Below, piece by piece: positions 1 to 10,265 of a stretch of 64,000 nt of DNA. The DNA is from Pseudo-nitzschia pungens (Eukaryota; Bacillariophyta; Bacillariophyceae; Bacillariales; Bacillariaceae): positions 2,542,001 through 2,606,000 of the forward strand of contig CM074767.1 in the NCBI GenBank assembly GCA_037355855.1, read 5' to 3'. Both the position numbers and the translations under genes were made by a program. The notes under the pieces were generated by a model. It did no database searches, had not been told where the DNA came from, and was given only the letters and a program-made list of their open reading frames with translations. Numbering within the stretch: position 1 is the stretch's first letter; every line of letters begins with the position of its first letter.

Positions 1-55
1 CGGAGTGACAACAAAAAATCATTCGACAGAAATGCATCTGGCTTCGAACACTCAC

Positions 56-514
56 CATCACTTCACGATCAGCGTCACCGTTCAAGAGCTTGAACCAGAT
101 CTTTCCAAGAGAGAAGGCCGAAACCTTAAGGTCCATGTCTTCGTTGGCACTCTTCAATTGCGTCAGGGTAGCGTTTGCGGCCAAAGGATTGAGGAAAAAG
201 TAGAAAACGCTAGTGTCCTGGTCGGGTTTGAGAACAACTCCGGCTCCATTGGAATCCGTGACAGCGAAAACGGGAATGTGTTCCAACCAATCCTCGACTT
301 CTTCTTGAGTCATCGCGGGGTACATTTTCTTGTCCCCAGCCGTAGCGACGGCTTCGTCCTTCTTGGAATCATCCTTTCCTCCGAAGAGACCTCCACCTCG
401 AGAAATGCCGAAAAGAGGCGCACCAACTCCACGGGAGAACGAGGCGTTTGCCGAAGCCGAAGGCACTGATGTCAATACAGAAAGAACAACGAGAAGGGTA
501 GTGAAAAGATTCAT
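56..514 (-). CDS. Tic22-like protein, first exon (partial, runs off left edge)
   Basis: The minus-strand exon starts at ATG 514 and encodes 153 residues. Residues 1-22 form a signal peptide (hydrophobic TLLVVLSVLT core, then SASANASF). A Gly-rich linker (RGGGLFGG) follows. From about residue 80 comes a Tic22-type segment: IPVFAVTDSNG, VFYFFLNPLAAN and LKVSAFSLGKIWF, the characteristic 'ipvF.vtd..G.p' opening of the family. Tic22 proteins are intermembrane-space chaperones of plastid import, and in diatoms they carry bipartite presequences, which fits here. The codon ATG at 56-58 is followed by GTGAG, a good donor at 55, so 1-55 is read as intron and the rest lies outside the window. Read-through would give a Cys-rich tail unlike the family. 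Family call fairly sure; exact role inferred. Confidence 0.72.
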
Positions 515-1685
515 CGTGGTCTATTTCGATATCAATTCGCGTCAGACGATGTTACGACGGAACCTTGTGAATTGTGACACAGTTGTCGAGTTGCACGAAA
601 AATTGAAAACCGATCTCGAAAGGACGCCGTGAGATTAGATGACGGCTTCTCAAATCAACGCGTGGTGGATAGAACGTCGTCGACGCGTGGAAGAAACACG
701 GTGTCGCGGGCAAATTCATGATCATTTTTTTCATCTCAAAAGGGGAAAGAATGCAATTTCAAATTATGGTTCGTTGATGCAAATGAAGTGGGATCCCCTC
801 TTTCTGATCCAAAAACAGTTCATAATGCAGGTAAAATATCTTCATCAAAAAGAATACCGGTACCGGTAAGATTACCGTAGGGTAAGATTACGAGTACGAA
901 CAAGTGAGTTACCGTACACCTAAGCCTTATGATGAATACGTAGTACTTTACACGTTCAAGTCCAGTACTCGTACCTGTACTTCTCGGATGATGTACGATG
1001 TAAGATTACGATCATGAGAGTAATGACGTGAAGTTAGGATCAATTTTCAACCAATTCAAATGGTTCTTTTTGCATTTTGAGCTTTCCTTACCTAACTCAT
1101 AATGATCGCTGAACACTATAGGTCAAGGGAAGTGATCAATATTTCATTGGGACTCAAAGTCAGCTCATACTTCCTTCGAGCTGTGATTTTATCTGTTGAA
1201 AGGGTTCCACCAGTCATTTGAACGTCCAGAAATAACCCCTGACAAGCTGATGCAACAACCTTTTTTTATTGTATAAGTATTGTGGAACAGAAGAGTGATC
1301 TTGACAATGATATTTGTCTTCCAAATTGAGCCACTTTTTGCTCAACTGACAATGAAAGCAGGGTGATATGCTGGTGATTTTGATGCACACCAGTTTTAAT
1401 TCCCTGGTACTAACTCTATGCATTTTCATGCTAGATGATACAGTATTTAGGACCGCATACAGAAGAGTCAATGGTCCAGTATTTTGGACCAGAGTTAGTA
1501 TTATAAAAATGTAATAATGGTTATGATCTTGGGAGAGGATGTAGTCTCATTTAATGTATGTTTCAAATAAAAATTAGTAAAAGTTCTTGGGAGAGGATGA
1601 TGTAGTCTCCTCATTTGATGTACATTTCCAATGAGAAGTATTAAATCTGGAAACAGTCAGCCCACAATTGTTCAGATTCATTACT
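515..1685. other. Intergenic, no gene seen
   Basis: No coding region is supported here. Positions 843-1040 are rich in short GTAC/TACCGGTA and TAAGATTAC words, which recur in many intergenic stretches of this window. Two nearly identical phrases with GGGAGAGGATG and GTAGTCTC lie at about 1530 and 1590, a local direct duplication. Confidence 0.6.
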
Positions 1686-2946
1686 GGACCTTCCGGAACA
1701 AAGATAGTTTTCGATGCGCGGACCGCGTGATTTTTTATTGCAGTTACTCATTTTGAGGGTATCCCCTTAAATTAATTATCTCCCCCAAATAAACTCGCAT
1801 TTTTTGGGATCGAAAAAAGTGCGGATTTTCATGGGACAAAAAAACTCGCATTTTTGCTCTGAAAAAAAACACGTATATACAGCAATAAATGCAAGTTTTC
1901 AGAAGAAAAATGCGAGTTTTCAGCACTAAAATGCGAGTTTTCGTTAAAAAGTGCGAGTTTTATTTTAAAAAATGCGAGTTTTATTTTAAAAATGCGAGTT
2001 TTCTTTGGAAAATGAGTGTTTTCAACAAAAATTTCAACCAAAAACTCGTAGCATAATTAGGCGGAGTCGATTTGTTAAAATAGAGGCAAAACGACGGAGT
2101 CGATTTGTTGATAGAGGCAAAATGACGGAGTCGATTTGCGAAGAGAGTGGCAAAGCAGCAACGCGTCGATAATACAGGGGGGACAGCAAGCAGCAACGCG
2201 TCGATAATACAAACGCGTCGATAATACAGGGGGACAGCAAGCAGCAGCAAGCAGCAACGTGTCGATAATACGGGGGGGGAAAGCAAGCATCAAGCAGCAG
2301 CAACGCGTCGATAATACGGGGAGGGAAAGCAAGCATAAGCAACGCGTCAATAATACAGGGGGGGGGGACAGCAAGCAGCAGCAACGCGTCAATAATACAG
2401 GGGGAGGGACAGCAAGCATAATTTTAATTAAGCACCTCTCTTAGCAAATCGACTCCCGCGTCGTTGCGCCTCTCTTGGCAAATCGACTCTGTCATCGTTT
2501 CACCTCTATTAACAAATCGACTCCGCTGTTGCGCCTCAACTCTGCCGTTTTGCCTCTATTAGTAAATTGACTCCGTTGCCGTTGCACCTCTATTAACAAA
2601 TCGACTCCGTCGTGACTCGACTACATTGTTGCGCCTCTATTAAGTTAACAAATCGACTCCGTCGTTTTGCCTCTATTAACAAATTGACTCCCTCGTCGAA
2701 AAAAAATTTTGCAAAGAAAACTCACACTTTTTTTGTCCATTGAACCAAACTCGCATTTAATGCGAGTTGAAAAAGAACATTTTTTTTAGTCCCGTGAAAA
2801 CTTGCACTTTTTGGTCTCGAAAAAAGTGCGGAAAAAAAGTGCAAGTTTATCCCCCTAAAATTGTGTTCCAAAAGGGGGATGAGCATTGACCAGGTCGACT
2901 TAAAATCGCGCAGTCTGCGCGAAATATTTTCAGTTCCGGAAGGTCC
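1686..2946. mobile_element. Fold-back-like non-autonomous element, complete copy
   Basis: The ends are inverted copies of GGACCTTCCGGAAC (1686-1699 and 2933-2946). Moving inward, each side next has a GCGC-rich palindrome, then a CCCCTTAAA/CCCCCTTTT block, then tandem ATGCGAGTTTT/AACTCGCAT words, then a repeat built on CTATTAACAAATCGACTCCG. All are in opposite orientation on the two sides. The centre (about 2150-2415) is a G-rich minisatellite built on CAGCAACGCGTCGATAATAC plus a G run. This symmetric arrangement of short repeats resembles fold-back (FB/TFB) elements. No transposase is encoded; the short frames here are shadows of repeats. No convincing target-site duplication was found. Confidence 0.6.
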
Positions 2947-3056
2947 TGAAATCAATTTGAAACAGAATCTGATCAAAATTTGAGTCACCTGATGCATGTC
3001 AGTCACTAAAGGCATCAACAAGATGATCGCCTAATAGTAGATACTTGGCAGCAATA

Positions 3057-3058
<2 letters not shown>

Positions 3059-3088
<30 letters not shown>
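3059..3088. repeat. (AT)n microsatellite
   Basis: Fifteen uninterrupted AT dinucleotides lie between the two copies of the fold-back-like element. Confidence 0.95.
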
Positions 3089-3090
<2 letters not shown>

Positions 3091-3165
3091 TTGAGTCTCT
3101 TGTTCATTTGGCAATCAAATAACTGCAGAAGGGTATGTTTGCAAAGCAGCAAGAGGGATCCTCCT

Positions 3166-3785
3166 GGACCTTCCGGAACAAAGATAGTTTTCGATGCGCG
3201 GACCGCGCGATTTTTTATTGCAGTTAGTCATTTTGAGGGCATCCCCTTAAATTAATTATCTCCCCCAAAGAAACTCGCATTTTTTGGGATCGAATGGGAC
3301 AAAAAAACTCACATTTTTGCTCTGAAAAAAAAAACACGTATATACAGCAATAAATGCGAGTTTTCAGCGAGTTTTCAGCACTAAAATGCGAGTTTTCAGT
3401 TTTCGTTAAAAAGTGCGAGTTTTATTTTAAAAAATGCGAGTTTTATTTAAAAAATGCAAGTTTTCTTTGGAAAATGAGTGTTTACCAAAAACTCGTAGCA
3501 TACGAAGTAGAAGTAATTAACAAATAATTGCCTCTCTTAGCAAATCGACTCCGTCGTTGCCCCTCTCTTAGCAAATCGACTCCGTTGTTGTGCCTCTCTT
3601 AGCAAATCGACTCCCGCGTCGTTGCGCCTCTATTAACAAAACGACGGAACTCGTCGATAATACAGGGGGGACAGCAAGCAGCAACGCGTTGATATACAGG
3701 GGGGGGGACAGCAAGCAGCAAGCAGCAGCAACGCGTCGATAATACAAGGGGGACAGCAAGCAGCAACGCGTCGATAATACAGCAA
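3166..3785. mobile_element. Second, truncated copy of the fold-back-like element
   Basis: The left end repeats that of the element at 1686 almost base for base for more than 100 nt (GGACCTTCCGGAAC, the GCGCGGACCGCG palindrome, the CCCCTTAAATTAATTATC block, ATGCGAGTTTT words). It then runs through CTCTTAGCAAATCGACTCCG repeats into the ACGCGTCGATAATAC minisatellite. No right-hand GGTCC end is seen. The copy seems broken inside the minisatellite near 3785. Confidence 0.6.
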
Positions 3786-4877
3786 TCTGAGTAAGTAGTT
3801 ATGTTGTCTCTTCTCCTTCTTTCTTTGAGTGATAGGCATGGTCAATTATAACCAGGAACTCTGTATTTTTGATAGTAGTAGTAGCAGCAGATTATCTCTC
3901 ACACATGAAGTTGTTGGATGGTGATTTGTTTTTGGCTGTTTGAAAAAATAAAGGAAAACGTCTTGATGTTTGCTGTTTCTTGGTGGATAGCAGCACCCCC
4001 TGCTGATGAGGATGACAAAAATGGAAAATTTTGTTGCTACAATCCAAACTGCGGAAGAGCCAGCTTGCAATAGAGGTTTGGCTATTGACTAGACAGAGAG
4101 TTTTTGTTCTTTTCAAATGGGATTCTGTATTCCAAAAGTGTCAAAAACCTGCTGGCTCTACCTTTAAATTCCAGATGCTAAATTTATTCAATTGTCCATT
4201 AGGTGCGCCAATTTGGTTATTTTACATGTGTTTCAGTGGTAATAAAGAAATGTCTTCAGGAATGGCTCAATGGAGGAAAAAATAATAGAGTGATGCAGAA
4301 AGAAAGTACTTACAGAGGATACTGCTCTGCAATTGAATGAGGAGTGGTAGTATGTTCAATCCTCTGATGAATTTCAAATAGTCATACTTGTACGCACTCC
4401 TCTTTCCATTAGGATTAGTACCATGTTCTAATAGGTTGATTCCTGGTTGTAGTCATGAAAGATACCAGTCGCCATGTGACGCAAGAGCACGAATTACTAT
4501 TGTTGTTACTTCTACTAATAGTAGAAAAAACCAGCAGTACTAAAACTAGTATCTATTCTCACCGCTGAGGAGTGTAAAACTAGATACTTGTCGTGTGTAA
4601 ACACATATCAGAAGGATCATACTGTGCTCTAGAACCATGACTGCCAAAAATGTTACGGAAGCTGAAAGATGGATTGTAGAGAACGTTGTTCTGCAACAGC
4701 AATAGATGCTTGAAGTGATCAAAAAATCTCATGGCGGAAGAGAATTACAAATGGACTAACGGAGCGAGCGAGTGCTGGTTGAAAGTATTCAAAATACGAC
4801 TTCAAATCGCTCCATGTCATCCTTTTCCGTGTTTGCTGATTATTATTCTGTAAAATTTATTTGTTGTAGTAACAATT
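3786..4877. other. Intergenic, no gene seen
   Basis: AT-rich sequence with only short frames. It includes small TAGTAGTAG and CTACTAATAG tracts. Nothing coding is supported. It lies 3' of the DUF1336 gene and probably holds its 3' untranslated region near 4800-4877. Confidence 0.5.
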
Positions 4878-6272
4878 CTATCTCACTGTGCGCTTACCAT
4901 CCATCATCTTGAAGTCAAGATTTTTGATCGTTACACCTCCGAAAATACGTTCCGGAAGAGTCGATTCATCATGTCCCTCCAACGCAAACATCATGTCTAC
5001 GACAATTGTTTTGATGTACCCCAAACACAATTTTGTAACACGTTTTGCAATGGCATCGCTTGCTATGTCGACAATTATTTCAAAGTAGCGATGATCATTG
5101 TTTCCACTTCCTCCTCCTCTGACATAATATTGCTTAATATTCTTTCCCAAAATAGCAGGCTTTGTCCCCACACCCTTTCGAACAATATAATTCCCTTCTA
5201 CAATGCGGGGAATAAGCTTGAAAGTATTGTTCCTGTACGCATCAGAATCCCCGAAAATGAATTTGTTCATGTTGCGTCCAAAAGGCGTCTCACTGTTTTT
5301 GATTTCTTGCATAGTGGCTTTGTCGATCCCATAGTAGAAGACTGCATGATATATCGTTTGCGCCGGGATGCACAGATTTACAGCTAAAATGAACTCCGGT
5401 AGTTCCCGTACACCCGTTTTCCGTTCTCGCTCCAACGCTAGTTGGACTCTTTCACCTGGATGTGCACACATCCCGGTATATATTGGGGTCTTCGTGTTCA
5501 CCAAATCCACTGTGAGCAGTCGGAAGGCTGAGTTTTCGGAAGGTTCTTTGATTCCGGTTGCAAGGTACATCTTGGATCGGACATTGTAATCTTCAGCGGA
5601 AGGTTCCGACCATCCTTTCGATCGAAGTGGGGGTGGATCAAGACAGAATTGTTCAAGCGAAGCAACCGTGGCTCCTTCTACGCTCAGTGAAGTTTTCTTC
5701 TCGTTTTCCTTGCCATCAGTTGTTACACTTTCCGACTTGATGGTAGAAACAAATACATTGTTAACTCCGCTCTCCAATCCCCCTGAATCTGGTTGAGAAG
5801 GATTGTTGGTTGATGATATTCCCATGCTACAGTTGTTTCTGGTGTTTGACAAAGAACTGAACGATGAATCTGCGACTGTGCTGTTGTCACCAGAAGCTGT
5901 AGAGATATCGGTACTAAGCGTATGTTGTTTCAAATAAACGGATGGTTCTGGTGGCCGTCTTTGTAGCGCCAACGAGCTTGGAGAGATGTGCCCCGCCTGC
6001 AACTTTCTGTGCAATGAGGTCCGCGTACGTGTTGAATTCGACGAGGCATCTACAGAAAACGATGACGCGTTTGATATAGCGCTGAATGCAGCTTGCTGTT
6101 GCTCAGAAAAAGACGAGAACTCCGAATACATGGATTCCACAGCACCAGGATGGTGATGGGAAGGGTCGTTTATTGACTTCGAAACAATCTCGTCGTCGAT
6201 GCCGTCGCTATCGTTTACAAAGTGCTCAGGGTCGCACCTTAGACTAGAGCAAACCAGATAACCGAGATCCAT
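4878..6272 (-). CDS. EDR2 C-terminal (DUF1336) domain protein
   Basis: A single-exon gene of 464 residues. Residues 1-225 are low-complexity and Ser/Thr/Asn-rich, probably disordered. Residues about 230-460 match the EDR2 C-terminal (DUF1336) domain: DLVNTKTPIYTGMCAHPGER, FILAVNLCIPA, then FKLIPRIVEGNYIVRKGVG, YFEIIVDIASDAIAKRVTKL and LPERIFGGVTIKNLDF near the end. In plants this domain sits behind PH and START lipid-binding domains in EDR2; stand-alone copies are common in algae and oomycetes. No PH or START domain is visible here. The final motif of the domain is complete, so the C-terminus is intact. The biochemical role of the domain is unknown; lipid or membrane association is only inferred. 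Confidence 0.85.
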   Translation of the reverse strand: MDLGYLVCSSLRCDPEHFVNDSDGIDDEIVSKSINDPSHHHPGAVESMYSEFSSFSEQQQAAFSAISNASSFSVDASSNSTRTRTSLHRKLQAGHISPSSLALQRRPPEPSVYLKQHTLSTDISTASGDNSTVADSSFSSLSNTRNNCSMGISSTNNPSQPDSGGLESGVNNVFVSTIKSESVTTDGKENEKKTSLSVEGATVASLEQFCLDPPPLRSKGWSEPSAEDYNVRSKMYLATGIKEPSENSAFRLLTVDLVNTKTPIYTGMCAHPGERVQLALERERKTGVRELPEFILAVNLCIPAQTIYHAVFYYGIDKATMQEIKNSETPFGRNMNKFIFGDSDAYRNNTFKLIPRIVEGNYIVRKGVGTKPAILGKNIKQYYVRGGGSGNNDHRYFEIIVDIASDAIAKRVTKLCLGYIKTIVVDMMFALEGHDESTLPERIFGGVTIKNLDFKMMDGKRTVR

Positions 6273-8131
6273 TCTACTGTGATGTCGACTTCTCCAAGGA
6301 ACAATGCCTCCTTACTTTTCGCCAACTTCCGATTATTAATTGGTTCGTTCCTTGCTGGTTCGCACACATATACAGTACCGATAGAGACGAAGGTTAAAAG
6401 GTTCTTGTTTCACCTGTAAACGAATCTTGCAAAAGCTCTTCTTTGTTCACAAGTGTGTCGTGTAAAGAAAGGGCTCAAAACCATTTTTTCTCCTCATTTT
6501 TTCATTCTCGTTCAAAAACTTCTTGGTCGCTCGCCAATTAAAAAAACCGGCGAAACAAGAGCTATGCGCGCGCACCAAATATCGATAATAGTCATGTACA
6601 TACAATAAGGGTTATCGAGACGTTGCATTTAATAATCCCGATTGGAATGCCATCTCATTATCAACATAAACTTTAGAAACGTCAACGGTTTCTTTCATGT
6701 ACCGACGTACTATCATTACTGTTCAAGATTTTGGCGCGTGTTCAATGACCATAGTGATTCATGTGTTTCCTTTTTGACCTGCAATGCTGCGAGAACGTTG
6801 CGAACAACCGGTGCCAGTAATTACCATTTACCGAAGTACTGGTACTTAGTACAACGTACAATAGTCAATAGTGAAATCAGAAATCAGTCATGACCCCCGA
6901 CCATTTTGTTACGTTGTACGTAGTACTACATACGTAATACGTACACGTAAGATCTTACTCATACGTATGTACTCGTAGTAATCGTAGGGTACTCTTCGTC
7001 GACAATCTGTTTCACAGTTTTTCTGATCACAAAGAAAAAGTAAGGTTTACAGTGCCAAACTACAATACGGTAACCTTAATCCTCTTCAGCAAGCACGTAA
7101 CCTTTCCCTAAGATCTTACTCACCACATCCATCTCGTCAAATTCGATCTTTTTTGAGATTATTGAGTTAAAAAACACAATAATCTTACCTTGCGGTAAAA
7201 AATCTTACTATCCAACTTGCTTTAGGATACTGTATTGAGTTGCTTATGGTTGAGACAGTCACATTAGGAAGCAGAAATTGAATGTTTCCCCATCACACAG
7301 GCTTATGCCTTCAGGTTTTCTCCCCAAGTACCTCCTCTTTGCAAATACTAATGATAATACTAGTAATAATCTGCCTTTCTGAGCACCAACAGCAGTAAAC
7401 CTTACTTCTTTGTGCTGAATGAATAAATGCAGTCTTTTCAATCATCCAAATCTGAGTTTTCAACACTGGTAGGGTTGGGCAGTCATTGTTAAATTGCTGC
7501 AGATAATCTGTATGGTGCGAGAACCTACTGCTACTATCTTGCCTCATTCTGACATCACCCCAGGTTTGATGCTTTGTTCAACCTTGTGAAATTTTTGTCT
7601 AATTTTTTCGATGTCGATCCCTTAAAAGAGATACGTACGGTACAACTGCTGTACAATACGGTTTTCTACGTACAAGTACGTAAAGTGTTCGCATAGTTTT
7701 TTGTTATCTACGAAATCATGAACTACGAGTACAACAACTACCCGAAGTACTAGTGCCGTACGTCTCTAGTACCAGGTAGTAATTATTACTGTACTACAGT
7801 TTTTTTTTTAAAGAGAGATTCATGAAAACAAGACCGTTGTTTCTCTGACACAGAACGCGCGCCATTTGTACCAACATGCGCACACAAGACGCCACGTCCA
7901 AATCCAAGTACGTACACAACAACGTTTACACAAGAAGTCTGCAAGTACGCAAATCATGAGAACACGCACGGTTGCAAAAGAAAAAAATAATCATGGAAAT
8001 CATTGCTTCATGTCGTGTCGTCGCCGGAGCCGCATGGTTCTTGTCAAACCTTGCGTCGTAGCAGGAGCCCTTGACACCTCTCATAATTTCCAACCTTGGT
8101 CCAAGTTCAAGAAAGAGAATATTGTAGCAAA
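6273..8131. other. Intergenic between DUF1336 gene (minus) and phosphoribulokinase (plus)
   Basis: This 1.9-kb stretch separates two divergently transcribed genes and must contain both promoters. No coding frame is convincing. Positions 6830-7240 and 7630-7800 are dense in GTAC-containing words and TAAGATCTTACTC/AATCTTAC motifs. No clear TATA element was identified. Confidence 0.5.
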
Positions 8132-9325
8132 ATGAAGTTCATCTTTTCCGTCGCTGCCCTCACCGCTGGCTCTGTTGCCGCCTTCGCTCCTTCGGCTTTC
8201 ACCCCCCGAACCAACATGGGCGTTGCTTCCAGCAGCAGCTTGAACATGGCTCTCCCTGAGGGTGTCAAGCCCATCGTCATCGGTGTTGCCGCCGATTCCG
8301 GATGCGGAAAGTCGACCTTCATGCGTCGTCTTACCAGCATCTTCGGAGGAGATGTCGTTGGACCTCTTGGAGGTGGTTTCGGAAATGGTGGATGGGAAAC
8401 CAACACTTTGGTTTCTGACCTCACCACTGTCATCTGCCTTGATGACTACCATCTTAACGACCGTAACGGACGTAAGGAATCTGGTCTTACTGCCTTGAAC
8501 CCTCTTGAGAACAACTTCGACCTCATGTTCGAGCAGGTCAGTGCCCTCAAGAACGGTGAAACTGTCAGCAAGCCCATCTACAACCACGTTAACGGAACTC
8601 TTGACACTCCTGAAACCATCGAACCTACCCCTATCATCATCTTCGAGGGTCTTCACCCCATGCACGACGATCGTGTTCGTGACCTTCTTGACTTCACCCT
8701 TTACCTCGACATCTCTGACGAGGTCAAGCTCAACTGGAAGATTCAGCGTGATATGGAAGAACGTGGTCACTCTTTGGAGTCCATCATGGCCTCTATCGAA
8801 GCCCGAAAGCCTGACTTCGATGCCTACATTGACCCCCAAAAGAAGGATGCTGACATGATCATCGAAGTTCTTCCCACCGCCCTTGACCCCGAAGACAAGA
8901 AGACCCTTCGTGTGCGATGCATCCAAAAGGAAGGAGTCAGTGACTTCAACCCTTGCTACTTGTTTGACTCTGGATCCAGCATTGAATGGGTTCCTGCCTC
9001 CGACAAGCTTTCTTCCCCTGCTCCTGGAATGAAGCTCAAATCTGGACCCGAGGACTACGCCGGAAAGGCCTCTCAAGTTGTTGAGATGGACGGAAACTTC
9101 GACAACCTCCAAGAACTTGTCTACATTGAATCTGCCCTCTCCAACACCAAGACCAAATTCTACGGAGAACTCACCCAAGCCATGCTTTCCCTCTCTGATG
9201 CCCCTGGATCCAACAACGGAACTGGACTCATGCAAACTCTTGCTGCATTCGCTATCCGTGACATCTACGAAAAGAAGACTGCCCAAGCCGCTAAGGCCAC
9301 CGCCGATGCTGCCGCATCTGCCTAA
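8132..9325 (+). CDS. PRK: Phosphoribulokinase, plastid-targeted
   Basis: ATP-dependent conversion of ribulose-5-phosphate to ribulose-1,5-bisphosphate, the Calvin-cycle step feeding Rubisco, in the plastid stroma. The protein has 397 residues. Residues 1-17 are a signal peptide, followed by AFAP (17-20), the classic diatom plastid import motif. The P-loop GVAADSGCGKST spans 51-62; TVICLDDYH (99-107) and the IIIFEGLHPM region follow. Cys58 and Cys102 match the two redox cysteines of plant PRK, but are 44 residues apart, slightly more than in plants. The start at 8132 is preferred over an in-frame ATG at 8096 because it gives a clean signal peptide. Codon use is strongly biased, as expected for a highly expressed gene, which creates a long antisense open frame that is not a gene. 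Confidence 0.96.
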   Translation: MKFIFSVAALTAGSVAAFAPSAFTPRTNMGVASSSSLNMALPEGVKPIVIGVAADSGCGKSTFMRRLTSIFGGDVVGPLGGGFGNGGWETNTLVSDLTTVICLDDYHLNDRNGRKESGLTALNPLENNFDLMFEQVSALKNGETVSKPIYNHVNGTLDTPETIEPTPIIIFEGLHPMHDDRVRDLLDFTLYLDISDEVKLNWKIQRDMEERGHSLESIMASIEARKPDFDAYIDPQKKDADMIIEVLPTALDPEDKKTLRVRCIQKEGVSDFNPCYLFDSGSSIEWVPASDKLSSPAPGMKLKSGPEDYAGKASQVVEMDGNFDNLQELVYIESALSNTKTKFYGELTQAMLSLSDAPGSNNGTGLMQTLAAFAIRDIYEKKTAQAAKATADAAASA

Positions 9326-9530
9326 GTTGATGGGAAGTTTAGGTATACATAAAATATTAGAATCTTGTATTTTTTAATTTACTCTCTATTAGAAGGTGAT
9401 TTATTTACGTGCATTTTGTCCATGCTGTGCCTGACTTTGGCAAAGGAACGTTAATGGTGTGAATGCATCACATTTCAGCTTTTCGGACTTCGGATAGGTA
9501 ACTTAAACATATAAACTTGATGCGTTTAAC

Positions 9531-9693
9531 TTAAAACTGCGGGTAAATCATACGTCGAGTTTGTTCGAAGATACGACGCTTCTCATTCCTGGTCAACTTT
9601 TGCCCACTTACGTACGCATGTGTGCAATGATTCTGGTCCGAGATTTTCGACGAACCATTCGTGATTGAAAATATTTTTCCTTTTCGTGCCCAT
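9531..9693 (-). CDS. Possible small protein (about 53 residues) with a single-base frame break
   Basis: The minus strand from ATG 9693 encodes MGTKRKNIFNHEWFVE and continues as NLGPESLHTCVRKWAK. One frame over it then continues LTRNEKRRIFEQTRR and ends MIYPQF at a stop at 9531-9533. The two frames join if one base is dropped from the run of four A (plus strand TTTT, 9598-9601). The result is a compact basic protein with no low complexity. A stop lies in frame upstream of the ATG and there is no earlier ATG. I do not recognise the family. Either it is a real small gene with an indel, or an upstream exon exists, since a possible acceptor (CCCAG) lies about 55 nt upstream. It may also be chance. 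Confidence 0.35.
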
Positions 9694-10265
9694 GATCGTT
9701 CCGGAAGTAAGGTTAAGGTCAACTACTAGTGCTTTGTATTCTGGGACTCAGTCGGAAACGGCTAGGTATGTTAGGACGTGATAAACAGTAAGATTTACAT
9801 ACCGTAGTAACTAGTAACCTTTCCATTAGCTTGCTTCAGATAAGGCCTTAAAATCTTACCTGTTTGTATGCTGTATCACTTTGATTGTCGATTGATTGAT
9901 TCGATTAACATACTCGTAAGAACTCTGTACGTCGTACGTCATGACGTTTTCTCAAAGGACTTGACTTTTTGTTTATCTTCCGGGATGATGTTTCAGGATT
10001 TGTCATCATCACTGATTACGAGTACTTGTACCGTAAGGATTGCGGCAACCTCATGGTTACAGAACTAAGTTGTATTTTGAAGCTCTCCGTCGGTTCGACC
10101 ATTCATATCCTGCTGCTAACTGCTGATAACAAAACTATTGTTGCTACTTCGTATAATCATCGGACGTGTAGGTGTAGACGGGTTCCCTGACCAAAACAAT
10201 ACATGAACTTAATTTGCTTCGGCTACAGCTCCTGCGTGTACAGAAATCCATCGAAGAAAAAGAAA

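Noticed and set aside
8081..9286. 401-residue open frame antisense to phosphoribulokinase
   Set aside because: Shadow caused by strong codon bias of the sense gene; composition is Val/Gly/Ser/Arg-rich with no recognisable motif.
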